A stretch of DNA of 64,000 nucleotides from Sphingosinicella sp. LHD-64 (lineage in GTDB: Bacteria; Pseudomonadota; Alphaproteobacteria; Sphingomonadales; Sphingomonadaceae): positions 868,001-932,000 of the forward strand of contig NZ_JAVIFV010000001.1 of the NCBI RefSeq assembly GCF_031157375.1, read 5' to 3'. Shown here piece by piece: positions 28,652-37,003 of the stretch. Below the pieces are notes generated by a model that worked only from the letters and a program-made list of their open reading frames with translations, was not told where the DNA came from and did no database searches. Both the position numbers and the translations under genes were made by a program. The first letter of the stretch is position 1. Every line of letters starts with the position of its first letter.

Positions 28652-30058
28652 ATGAACGCCTATGCCGATTCCATGAAGGTCGACACGCAGTCGGTCATCA
28701 TCGACTCGTTCCCCGTCCAGCAGATGGAGCTGCCGAACAAGCAGCGCCGGCGGATCGGGCTCTACCTGATCCTCGCCGCCCTCGATGCGGCGGCCATCGC
28801 ATTGGCGCTGGCGCTGGCCAGCCTGTTCCTGTTCCACGACGCGATCGGCTGGCAGAGCGCCCGGCTGACCGGCATCATCGTGCCGCTGTTCGTCGCCTTC
28901 GCGCTGAGCCAGCGCGCCTACAGCGTCGAATCGCTCGCCAACCCGGCCAAGGGGGCGTTGCGTTCGGTTCTGTCGCTGCTGTTCGCGACCGGTATCGCCC
29001 TGATGATGCTGCATCAGGTCGGCATCCTCCATGTCTTCAACGGCTGGCTCGTCGCCTACGGCGTCGGCCTGGCGCTGCCGCTGCTGATGCTGTCGCGTGC
29101 CGGCATGCGCTTCGTGTCCGACTGGGCGTTGCAGCGCCACCCGGTGAGCGAGCTGGTGATCGCCGACGGGATATCGGTCAAAGGCGCCGCCCACCAGCTC
29201 GTCGTGAACGCGCACGGCGCCGGCCTCGCCGCCGATCTGTCCAACCCGATGATGCTCGACCGGGTCGGCCAGCTCTTCAAGAATGTCGACCGGGTGACGA
29301 TCGCCTGCCCGCCCGAGCGCGAGGAGAGCTGGACCCTGATCCTCAAGGGTGCGGGCGTCTCCGGCGAAGTGCGCGCTGCGAGCCCGGCGCTGCCGTTCAG
29401 CACCGAGCCGGTCGACATTTTCGGCGACCGCTATGCGATCTTCCGCCAGCCGACCATCCAGGAAGTCGCGCTGAAGCGGCTGATGGACCTCGCTGTCGTC
29501 GTGCCGATGATCGTCTTCTTCGCGCCGCTGTTGATCGCGATCGCGATCGCGATCAAGGTCGACAGTCCGGGCTCGATCCTCTTCGTGCAGGAGCGGATCG
29601 GGCGGGGCAATCGCATCTTCCGGATGTACAAGTTCCGCTCGATGCGGGCTGAGCAATCCGACGCCAGCGGCAATGTGTCGGCCAGTCGCGACGACGACCG
29701 CATTACCAGGGTCGGCCGCTGGCTGCGCGCGACGAGCATGGACGAGCTGCCGCAGCTCTTCAATGTGCTGCTGGGCAGTATGAGCCTGGTCGGCCCGCGA
29801 CCGCATGCGCTCGGCTCGACGGCGAGCGAGAAATTGTTCTGGGACATCGATCGACGCTACTGGCTGCGTCACGCCTGCGCGCCCGGCCTCACCGGCCTCG
29901 CCCAGGTGCGCGGCTATCGCGGCGCGACCCACCATTCGCGCGACCTCGAGAACCGGTTGGCATCCGATCTCGAATATATGCGTGACTGGTCGCTGTGGCT
30001 GGACGCGGTGATCCTGCTCCGGACCTTCGGCGTCGTCGTCCACCGCAACGCGTTCTGA
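28652..30058 (+). CDS. Undecaprenyl-phosphate phosphoglycosyl transferase (WcaJ/GumD family)
   Basis: Inner-membrane enzyme that starts the repeat unit by moving a sugar-1-phosphate to undecaprenyl phosphate. From the ATG at 28652 (GGAG 9 bp upstream) it has 468 residues; a GTG at 28640 would add four. Four or so transmembrane helices occupy the first 150 residues, then comes a CoA-binding-like region. The catalytic bacterial sugar transferase domain from about residue 260 includes KRLMDLAVVVPMIVF, YKFRSMR, TSMDELPQLFNVL and GSMSLVGPRP. The first sugar is usually glucose or galactose in this family. It starts the plus-strand run with the GT4 gene 11 bp downstream. Confidence 0.95.
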   Translation: MNAYADSMKVDTQSVIIDSFPVQQMELPNKQRRRIGLYLILAALDAAAIALALALASLFLFHDAIGWQSARLTGIIVPLFVAFALSQRAYSVESLANPAKGALRSVLSLLFATGIALMMLHQVGILHVFNGWLVAYGVGLALPLLMLSRAGMRFVSDWALQRHPVSELVIADGISVKGAAHQLVVNAHGAGLAADLSNPMMLDRVGQLFKNVDRVTIACPPEREESWTLILKGAGVSGEVRAASPALPFSTEPVDIFGDRYAIFRQPTIQEVALKRLMDLAVVVPMIVFFAPLLIAIAIAIKVDSPGSILFVQERIGRGNRIFRMYKFRSMRAEQSDASGNVSASRDDDRITRVGRWLRATSMDELPQLFNVLLGSMSLVGPRPHALGSTASEKLFWDIDRRYWLRHACAPGLTGLAQVRGYRGATHHSRDLENRLASDLEYMRDWSLWLDAVILLRTFGVVVHRNAF

Positions 30059-30069
30059 GGCTGAGCGAA

Positions 30070-31155
30070 ATGAAGATCGCCGTCACCGGCCTTCGGGGCA
30101 TTCCCGGCGTTATGGGCGGCGTCGAGACTCATTGCGAGGAGCTGCTGCCGCGCGTGAAGCGGCTGGCGCCGGAGGCGGCGATCACGGTCTTCGCACGCGG
30201 CCCCTATGTGCCGCCCGGAACGGGCGAGCATCGCGGCGTCAGGATCGTGCCGGTCGCCTCGCCCCGCTCGCGCTCGTTCGAGGCGATCATCGCGACGTTC
30301 AATTCGCTGCTGGCCGCACGGCGCGAGGGCGTACAGCTCGTCCACATCCATGCCATCGGCCCGGCGTTGCTGACCCCGCTCGCCCGGATGCTCGGCCTGC
30401 GCGTCGTCGTCACCCATCACGGCGAGGATTATCGCCGCGCGAAATGGGGCTTCGTCGCGCGCCAGATGCTCCGGCTCGGCGAGCGCTTTGCGCTGCGCTC
30501 GGCGGACCGGCTGATCGCGGTGTCGCCGTCGCTGACCGAGCGGCTGCGCAGCGCCTATCCGGCCGGTGCGGCACGGATCCGGTTCATCCCCAACGGCGTG
30601 CCCGAGCTTCCCGTCGGACAGGGCGACGCACTGGCCCGGCTCGGTCTCGCGCCGCAGAACTATATTCTCGCCGTCGGGAGGCTGGTGCCGGAGAAGGGGC
30701 TGCACGATCTGGTCGATGCGCACCAACGCGCTGGCGATCCGCGCACGCTGGTCATCGTCGGCGGAGCGGACCATGATAGCAGCTACGCGGCCGGGCTCAG
30801 GAAACGGGAGAGCGCGCAGGTCCGCTTCGCCGGCTTGCAGGATCGCGCGACCCTCCGTGAGCTGTTCGAGAATGCATCGCTGTTCGTGATGCCCTCCTAC
30901 CATGAGGGTCTGCCGATCGCGGCGCTGGAGGCGGCGTCCTGCGCGACCCCGATGCTGCTCAGCGACATCGAGCCCAACCGCGACCTCGGTCTTCCGCCGC
31001 ACCATTATTTCCCGGTCGGCGATGTCGATGCGCTCGCCGAACGGTTCCGCCGCCCCGCTGCGGATTATGCCGTGGAGCGGGAGTCCTTCCTGAGCGCCTT
31101 CGACTGGGACCGCATCTCCGAGCGCACCCTCGAAGTCTATCGCGAGGTCACTTAG
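30070..31155 (+). CDS. Glycosyltransferase family 4
   Basis: GT-B fold retaining glycosyltransferase acting at the cytoplasmic membrane face on the growing lipid-linked repeat unit. It has 361 residues from the ATG at 30070. The N-terminal domain carries GIPGVMGGVETHCEEL, the acceptor-side glycine loop. The C-terminal donor domain has AVGRLVPEKGLHDLVDA and the E-X7-E type motif in YHEGLPIAALEAASC. It is close to WsaF/WcaL-style transferases and follows the phosphoglycosyl transferase by 11 bp, so it probably adds an early sugar. Its stop overlaps the convergent pyruvyl transferase gene by 4 bp (TTAG). Confidence 0.92.
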   Translation: MKIAVTGLRGIPGVMGGVETHCEELLPRVKRLAPEAAITVFARGPYVPPGTGEHRGVRIVPVASPRSRSFEAIIATFNSLLAARREGVQLVHIHAIGPALLTPLARMLGLRVVVTHHGEDYRRAKWGFVARQMLRLGERFALRSADRLIAVSPSLTERLRSAYPAGAARIRFIPNGVPELPVGQGDALARLGLAPQNYILAVGRLVPEKGLHDLVDAHQRAGDPRTLVIVGGADHDSSYAAGLRKRESAQVRFAGLQDRATLRELFENASLFVMPSYHEGLPIAALEAASCATPMLLSDIEPNRDLGLPPHHYFPVGDVDALAERFRRPAADYAVERESFLSAFDWDRISERTLEVYREVT

Positions 31156-32159
31156 GCGGCTTTGCGTTCTTCGCCCAATAAGGCGGATGCCTCGGCGGCC
31201 GCCTCTTCGAGGCTGGCCGCCGTGCGCAGGATGTCCACCCGCCCCGTCCAGGCGTCGATGAAATTTCCGATCTTGCGGTAGCTGTTGTCGAGCGCGACGT
31301 GCGGGATGGCGAGCAGGGTCGAAAGGATGTGGCCGTGCAGCCGGTCGGTGATGACGACGCGGCCCTGCGACAGCTGCGCGATCCCGCGCCGGAGGCGCGA
31401 CAGCGCCTGACGCTCGTAATGCCGGACACGCGCGGCGTTTGGCGGATCCATCAGGCCGAGGAGACGGGTGCCGATCGCAGTGCGCCGGAGCGCGGTGCGA
31501 TCGTCCTCCAGCCAGTCGCCGGTGATCGCGCGGGGCGGGCCGAGGCGGCTCTCATAAGGCCCGGCCTTCTCGTGATCGGTGCGCAGCAGGCAGAAGATGT
31601 CGGCCGCTGCCGGCTGCCGCGCGAGTGGGCCGATGGCGAAGGCCATATCGGGGACCAGCAAGGTCTCGCAGGGGAAATTGCGGCGGGCGAAGTCGAGGGA
31701 CGGTTCGTCGCGCACGCACAGCGTGAACTTCCCGTGTCGTTCGATTGCGCGGGCGCAGTCGGCGACCGCGGACTCGCCGTCGAAGAAGATCGACTGGGGG
31801 AGCTGGACGATCCGGCGATCCGGGAAGCGTTCGAGCATCGCCAGGCGGAAATCCTGGTGCGCTTTCCAGAGCGTGCCGAAATTGCCGCCGCCGTGGAGAA
31901 GGATCGTGCCCTCCGGCGCGGCCGCCGCGAGCGCGTCGTGATCGTGCGCCCGGATCGTACTCACATAGGTCGGGGTAAGGCTGCGCCTGCGCAGCCAGGC
32001 CGTCTCGCCGAGCCAGATCGCGGAATCGCCGACATTGGCATGATCGGGATAGTCGACCAGCGCGACCGGGCTGCCGCCGATGAGGGGGGCAAGGCTTTCG
32101 TCGAGCCGCGCCTGCAGCCGGGCGATGCAGGCGCGCGAAGTTTCGGGTCCGTCAGGCAT
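31152..32159 (-). CDS. Polysaccharide pyruvyl transferase family protein
   Basis: Predicted to add a pyruvate ketal to a sugar of the polymer using phosphoenolpyruvate, giving it negative charge. The product has 335 residues. The family features seen are the N-terminal DYPDHANVGDSAIWLGE, the LLHGGGNFGTLW motif near residue 88, a central LPQSIFFD and the C-terminal VVITDRLHGHILSTLLAIPH, where the Asp-Arg-Leu-His is strongly conserved. It is the last gene of a three-gene minus-strand group (GT25, flippase, pyruvyl transferase). Its start overlaps the flippase stop by 8 bp and its stop overlaps the convergent GT4 gene by 4 bp. Confidence 0.92.
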   Translation of the reverse strand: MPDGPETSRACIARLQARLDESLAPLIGGSPVALVDYPDHANVGDSAIWLGETAWLRRRSLTPTYVSTIRAHDHDALAAAAPEGTILLHGGGNFGTLWKAHQDFRLAMLERFPDRRIVQLPQSIFFDGESAVADCARAIERHGKFTLCVRDEPSLDFARRNFPCETLLVPDMAFAIGPLARQPAAADIFCLLRTDHEKAGPYESRLGPPRAITGDWLEDDRTALRRTAIGTRLLGLMDPPNAARVRHYERQALSRLRRGIAQLSQGRVVITDRLHGHILSTLLAIPHVALDNSYRKIGNFIDAWTGRVDILRTAASLEEAAAEASALLGEERKAA

Positions 32160-33642
32160 GGCGGGCCTTTCGTTGTTTCAGCCACCAGCGGAGCTGGCCG
32201 CGGTGGCCCGGGGAGATGGCGAGGAGCAGGGCGAAATAGAGTACCGCGCCGCCGGCGACGAGCACGGCAAGCGCCGGCCAGCCGACGCTGCCGACCCGTT
32301 CCCAGCCGGCCTCGCCCGCCCAGACCGCGACACCCATCCCGGCGGCGGCGAGGAACGGCCCGCGGATCGCGGTCCAGGTGTCGGCGAAGCGGATGCCGGA
32401 GGCCTGGCGCAGGAACAGGATCTGGAGCGGCAGGGTGAGGTAGGAGCGCAGCACATAGGCGACGGCGACCCAGAACAGGCCGTGGGGCAGCGCCAGCAGG
32501 GTCAGCGCCACGGTGGTGACGAGCTGGACGATCGCAAGGGTGCGTTGTTTGCCGGAATCGCCCATCGCACCGAGCACCGGCGAAGCGAAATAGTTGAGCG
32601 CGAACGGGATGCCGATGAAGGCGAAGACCTGCGCCAGCGTGCCCGCGTCGTGCCACTTCGCGCCGAAGATCATCGGCACGGCATGTGGCGCCAGCACGCC
32701 GAAGCCGACCAGCGCCGGGAATGACAGGGTGACGCTGGCGCGCAGCGTCGCCTGATAGGCGTCGCGGAGTGCCGCGAGGTTCGACTGGAGCCGCGAATAG
32801 GTCTGCAGGCTCACCGAGGCGAAGGGCTGGATCGCGCCGTTGCCGATGATCTCGGTGGTCCGCCAGGCGACCCGATAGACGCCGACCGCCGCCGCGCCGA
32901 GCGTGGCGCCGACCAGCAGGTCCTGCAGCCGCACCAGGAAGAGGAAGATGAGCTGGGCGACGGTGAGGTTGCCGCCGAAGCTCAGATTGTCGCGCATCTG
33001 TCGGAAATCGAACGACCTGCCCGGCACCCACCGGTAGGACGCCCAGGAGAGGATCGCGCCGATCGTCTCGGCGACGAGGCGCTGGACGACCAGGCTCCAG
33101 ATGCCGAACCCCGCAAAGCCTGCCGCGATCGCCGCGCCGCCGCCGATCAGGCCGGCGAGCAGCGATCTGAGCGCGATCGTGCGGTGCCCGAACTCGCGCA
33201 GGCGCAGCGCCATGTGCGAGGCGCCGAGCGCGTTGATCACCGCGGCGAAGGGCAGCACTTGGAGCGGTCGCTCGGCCGAGGGCTGGTTCAAGAGGTCGGC
33301 GAGAAACGGTGCGGCGGCGACGAGCAGCAGCGCATAGACGAGCGCAACCGCAACATTGGTCCAGAACACCGTATCGATGAATCTCGGCGTGATCCGCTCG
33401 GCACGGGCGACGAGCTGGGTGAGGCCGCTGGTCGCGACGATCCGGCCGACCTCGGCGAAGACATAGGCCATCGCAAAGATGCCGATCTCCTCGCGGGTCA
33501 GGAGCTGGGCGAGGACGACGAAGACGGCGAAGGAGAAGAGCTGGTCGGACAAGGTGCGGGTGATCGTCCAGCCGATTGAGCGGCGGGTCTTGCCGCGGAG
33601 GTCTGGATCGAATTCCGGCACGGCCGGGGGGATATCGCTCAC
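32152..33642 (-). CDS. Polysaccharide flippase, Wzx-like (MOP superfamily)
   Basis: Multi-pass inner-membrane protein that would flip the lipid-linked repeat unit to the periplasm. I start it at the GTG at 33642 (TGAGGATC nearby), giving 496 residues beginning MSDIPPAVPEFDP. About 12-14 hydrophobic helices are visible. The first segment has RRSIGWTITRTLSDQLFSFA and EIGIFAMAYVFAEVGRIVAT, usual for polysaccharide biosynthesis (RfbX/WzxC-like) proteins. The frame stays open upstream through the GT25 gene, but the extension is Arg/Pro-rich and is not protein-like. It sits 11 bp after the GT25 gene and overlaps the pyruvyl transferase gene, so the three are co-transcribed. A second flippase-like gene lies at 47869. 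Confidence 0.92.
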   Translation of the reverse strand: MSDIPPAVPEFDPDLRGKTRRSIGWTITRTLSDQLFSFAVFVVLAQLLTREEIGIFAMAYVFAEVGRIVATSGLTQLVARAERITPRFIDTVFWTNVAVALVYALLLVAAAPFLADLLNQPSAERPLQVLPFAAVINALGASHMALRLREFGHRTIALRSLLAGLIGGGAAIAAGFAGFGIWSLVVQRLVAETIGAILSWASYRWVPGRSFDFRQMRDNLSFGGNLTVAQLIFLFLVRLQDLLVGATLGAAAVGVYRVAWRTTEIIGNGAIQPFASVSLQTYSRLQSNLAALRDAYQATLRASVTLSFPALVGFGVLAPHAVPMIFGAKWHDAGTLAQVFAFIGIPFALNYFASPVLGAMGDSGKQRTLAIVQLVTTVALTLLALPHGLFWVAVAYVLRSYLTLPLQILFLRQASGIRFADTWTAIRGPFLAAAGMGVAVWAGEAGWERVGSVGWPALAVLVAGGAVLYFALLLAISPGHRGQLRWWLKQRKARHA

Positions 33643-33653
33643 ACGTGCGATCC

Positions 33654-34406
33654 TCAGCGTGCCCAGAGCGCACGGGCGCGGCCGTGGAAGTGGAGCGCGA
33701 ACCGCTCCCGGCGCCGGGCGATCGCGCGCCTGAGCTTCAGGCGCGGCGGAATGTCGAACGCCTCGAACCGCTTGAGGCCGATCCCGCTCTCCTGCGCCCG
33801 TTCCATGATCGGGAAAGGAAAAACAGCAAGGTTGCGCACGCCGTGCGACCAGCTGCGGTCCATCTCGTCGTCGACCGGGCGCCGTATGGTGCGGAGATGC
33901 TCGACGAAGGTCGCCGCGGCACGGCGGGTGATGAGATAGCCTTGGGTGCCGAAGCAATAGCCGGAGACCTCGGTCAGCCAGCGGGTGCGGGCGCCGAAAT
34001 CGCGCTCCAGCATCCGCATCGGCGCCGGCTTCTTGTAATAGAGGCGGATATAATCGTGGCCCGCGGCCGCATGGTTCATCGCGAGGAAGGCAGCGAGATA
34101 GGCCCAGTCGACGATCACGTCGTCCTCGAGCACGACATATTGATCATGGGGGCCGGCGACGAGCTGCCGCCATGCCTCATAGTGACTGGAATAGCAGCCG
34201 ATCTCGCCCTTGGTGAGCGGCCGGCCCTTGGCGACGATCGCCTCGTCCTCGGGATAGGCGAGGTCGGGGTGGAGGCTCTCAAACGCGTCGAAGAATTCCC
34301 ACGGCAGACTCGCCTCCCGCGCCGACGCGCTGAAGGCCTGACGCCGGTCTTCGGCGTTCCTGAGGCTGATCACGAGGATTCGCGTCCTGGGTTCGGCGTA
34401 CGCCAT
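33654..34406 (-). CDS. Glycosyltransferase family 25 (LPS galactosyltransferase type)
   Basis: Inverting glycosyltransferase of the LgtB/LpsA type. The ATG at 34406 has GGGAG about 6 bp upstream and gives 250 residues; a GTG five codons earlier is possible. Motifs are ILVISLRNAEDRRQAF at the N-terminus, GEIGCYSSHYEAWRQLV near residue 70, VVLEDDVIV (the acidic metal-binding motif) and GTQGYLITRRAAATFVEHL. Family members add beta-linked galactose or similar sugars to LPS or surface polysaccharide. It heads the minus-strand group with the flippase and pyruvyl transferase genes. It diverges from the GT2 gene across a 192-bp region. Confidence 0.9.
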   Translation of the reverse strand: MAYAEPRTRILVISLRNAEDRRQAFSASAREASLPWEFFDAFESLHPDLAYPEDEAIVAKGRPLTKGEIGCYSSHYEAWRQLVAGPHDQYVVLEDDVIVDWAYLAAFLAMNHAAAGHDYIRLYYKKPAPMRMLERDFGARTRWLTEVSGYCFGTQGYLITRRAAATFVEHLRTIRRPVDDEMDRSWSHGVRNLAVFPFPIMERAQESGIGLKRFEAFDIPPRLKLRRAIARRRERFALHFHGRARALWAR

Positions 34407-34486
34407 GCCTGCTCCCGTCACCGCAAGCGCCGTCCCGGTCCGCGTTCGGCCGTTACCTCAAAGGGATGGACGCCATCTTGCCGCAT

Positions 34487-34496
34487 TGCACAATAA
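34487..34496. promoter_or_regulatory. Shared motif TGCACAATAA in the GT25/GT2 divergent region
   Basis: The ten bases are identical to the right half and flank of the palindrome at 28568-28585. They lie about 100 bp before the GT2 start and 80 bp before the GT25 start. Two exact copies in promoter positions of the same cluster suggest a common control site, though chance is not excluded. Confidence 0.3.
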
Positions 34497-34598
34497 CTGA
34501 CGAGGGCCCTATACGGCTCCCGCCGGCCGCCGAAAATGCCATGAGGCTCGGTTCGGCACCGCTTAGTCACGCGTCGTCGGATGAGGAGCGACAGGCCC

Positions 34599-35570
34599 AT
34601 GTCGCCGCGATTTTCGGTCATCATCCCGGTCCACAACAAGGTCCGGCACGTCGCCGCGACGGTCGAAAGCGCCCTCGCCCAGAGCTACGCAGCGCATGAG
34701 GTGATCGTCATCGACGATGCCTCGACCGACGGCAGCAGCGCCATCCTCGCCCGGCTCGACAATCCGCGAATCGTCAGGCTGCGCAGGGAAGTGCCCGGCC
34801 CGGGAGGCTATGCCGCGCGCAACCTCGGGATCGAGCAGGCGAGCGGCGACTGGATCGCGTTCCTCGACGCCGACGATCTGTGGGAGCCGGACCATCTCGC
34901 GAGCCTTGCCGAGGCGATCGCGCGCCATCCCGAGGCGGGCTGCGCCGCGACCCGCTTCACCCATGTGTTTGCGGATCGGCAGCAGACGTCGAAGAGTTCG
35001 CCGCTATTGGCTGCAGCCGCGGAAACACCGGCGGATTTGGAGGCCTTTCTCAGGATCTGGCTTGAGCTTGGCGAATGCCCGGTCTGGACCGGCGCCGGCG
35101 CCTTCCGGCGACAGGTGCTTCTCGACGCCGGCCTCTTTCCGGCGGGTCTTGCGACGCGTGGAGGCGACAAGGACCTTTGGCTGCGCGCGGCGGCACAGGC
35201 TCGATTCGTCCACGTCCCCAGGCCCACCGTGGAGTTCCACCGCGATGCCGACAACAAGGTCAGCAAGACGACCCGGACGACCGGCCTCCCGATCCTGGTC
35301 CGCAGCGCCCAGGCGCTGATGGCCGGCGCCTCACCCGCGGTCCGCGGCCTCCTCCGCCGTCTCGTCAACCAGCAGATCGGCCTCTACGCCCGCTTCGCCT
35401 TCAGGAGCGGCGGCATCTCGCCGGACCTCCGCGCCAACATCTATCTGCCCGAGGGCCTGGCCACCTGGCTGATGGTCCGCGGGATCGAAGTCGTCCCCAA
35501 TGGGTTACGACGCCGGATCTATGGCGCCATCAAGCACCGCGACACCGGAGCGCTGGCCGCCAATCCCTAA
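34599..35570 (+). CDS. Glycosyltransferase family 2
   Basis: GT-A fold glycosyltransferase, 323 residues from the ATG at 34599, which has GAGGAG about 12 bp upstream; an ATG six codons earlier lacks such a site. The N-terminal catalytic domain shows FSVIIPVHNKVRHVAATVES and the nucleotide-sugar motif FLDADDLWEPDH. A later WTGAGAFRRQVLLDAGLFP and GGDKDLWLRAA resemble the acceptor and catalytic base region. The C-terminal 70 residues contain no strong transmembrane segment. It starts a plus-strand run with the chain-length protein and Wzy-like genes, separated from the former by about 30 bp. Confidence 0.92.
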   Translation: MSPRFSVIIPVHNKVRHVAATVESALAQSYAAHEVIVIDDASTDGSSAILARLDNPRIVRLRREVPGPGGYAARNLGIEQASGDWIAFLDADDLWEPDHLASLAEAIARHPEAGCAATRFTHVFADRQQTSKSSPLLAAAAETPADLEAFLRIWLELGECPVWTGAGAFRRQVLLDAGLFPAGLATRGGDKDLWLRAAAQARFVHVPRPTVEFHRDADNKVSKTTRTTGLPILVRSAQALMAGASPAVRGLLRRLVNQQIGLYARFAFRSGGISPDLRANIYLPEGLATWLMVRGIEVVPNGLRRRIYGAIKHRDTGALAANP

Positions 35571-35600
35571 CCACAAGCCGGGGGCCAGGAGGAATTACGA

Positions 35601-36980
35601 ATGCCCAACGACCAGCTCGCCATCGACCGCGACGGCGCTCACCCTGCCGCGCGCCAGGCGGAACGGGACGAGATGCTGGACCTGAGGAGGATCTGGCAAG
35701 CGGCCGCCCGCAACTGGTTGCTGATCGCAGTCATCACCATCGTCGTGCTGGTCGCGACCGCGCTTCTCTACATGTCGACCAACCCGACCTATCTCGCGAC
35801 CGCGCAGCTGATGGTCGAACGCGTGCCCGACGACCCGTTCGCCCCGGCCAACAAGGACCAGCCGGTCATTCCGGCCGACTCGCCGACCGTGGACACGGCC
35901 GTGGCGGTGATCCAGTCCCCCGCCCTGCTCGGCCGCGTCGTCGATCAGCTGCGCCTGATCGAGAATCCGGAGTTCAATCCCGACCTCGCTGAAACCGCTG
36001 TGCGCAGCGGCCCGGCGGCCCCCGCCGCCGCGCGCGACCGGGCGATCCGCATTCTCGCCAGCCAGCTCGATGTCGAGCGGCAGGGCGTCTCCTATGCGAT
36101 CGACGTCAACTATGCCTCGCACGAGCCCGACACGGCGGCGCGCGTCGCCAATGCGGTGATGGCCTCCTATATCGACGGGCAACGCGAGGGCCGCGCCGGA
36201 ACCACCGAGCGGGCCGCCCGGCTCCTCGGCACCCGCCTCGAGGAGTTGCGCGGCGAGGTGGTCGCCGCCGAAAGCGCCGTCGCCAATTATCGCGCCCAGC
36301 ACCGGCTGTTCGCCGCGTCCGACACCAGCTCGATCACCCAGCAGCAGCTCTCGACGCTCGACACCCAGCTCGCGGAAGCCCGCGCCAAGCAGGCGGAGGC
36401 GGACGCGCGCATCTCCGCCGCTCGCCGCAGCGCCTCGGAGACGTTCAGCGCCTCGCTGGAATCCAGCGTGGTCAGCGGCCTTCGCCAGCAACGCGCCCAG
36501 CTCGGCGCCCAGGCGGCGGACCTCTCGGCGCGCTACGGCCCGCGCCATCCCGATCTCCTCCGCGTCAACCAGCAGGTCGCCGACATCGACCGGCAGATCC
36601 AGGCCGAGCTCGGCCGGATCGCCGCCAGCCTGTCGACCGAGGCAAACGTCGCCCGCCAGCGGACGTCCTCGATCGGCGGTTCGATCGGCACGCTGCAGGG
36701 CCGCCTCGCCGCCGACAATGCCGCCGCGGTCCGTCTCGCCGAGCTCGAGCGCAATGCGGAATCGGCCCGCTCGATCTACCAGGCGTTCCTCGACAATTAC
36801 CGGCAGGCGGTTGCGCGGCAGGGCACGGAATCGAGCGGTGCGCGGGCCATTTCCGAGGCGCAGGTGCCGGTCCTCCCGGTCGCGCCGAGCCCGTACATGT
36901 ACCTGCTGCTCGGCCTGGTCGCGGCGGCCGCCCTCTCCGGCATCGCCGTGGTGGTGAACGAGCTGAGGCGGGCGGCGTGA
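35601..36980 (+). CDS. Polysaccharide chain-length/co-polymerase protein (Wzz/GumC type, no kinase)
   Basis: Inner-membrane polysaccharide co-polymerase that sets chain length and links polymerisation to export. The 459-residue protein has two membrane helices (about residues 38-57 and 425-445) flanking a long periplasmic coiled-coil-rich region (for example RLEELRGEVVAAESAVANYR, then heptad-like stretches near 270-340). The proline-rich motif VLPVAPSPYMY before the second helix is a Wzz hallmark. There is no C-terminal tyrosine kinase domain, and no separate kinase gene is found nearby. GGAGGAAT before the ATG is a strong ribosome binding site. The Wzy-like gene follows by 23 bp. Confidence 0.93.
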   Translation: MPNDQLAIDRDGAHPAARQAERDEMLDLRRIWQAAARNWLLIAVITIVVLVATALLYMSTNPTYLATAQLMVERVPDDPFAPANKDQPVIPADSPTVDTAVAVIQSPALLGRVVDQLRLIENPEFNPDLAETAVRSGPAAPAAARDRAIRILASQLDVERQGVSYAIDVNYASHEPDTAARVANAVMASYIDGQREGRAGTTERAARLLGTRLEELRGEVVAAESAVANYRAQHRLFAASDTSSITQQQLSTLDTQLAEARAKQAEADARISAARRSASETFSASLESSVVSGLRQQRAQLGAQAADLSARYGPRHPDLLRVNQQVADIDRQIQAELGRIAASLSTEANVARQRTSSIGGSIGTLQGRLAADNAAAVRLAELERNAESARSIYQAFLDNYRQAVARQGTESSGARAISEAQVPVLPVAPSPYMYLLLGLVAAAALSGIAVVVNELRRAA

Positions 36981-37003
36981 GCGCGGTTCGGATCGGCTGA
37001 GCG

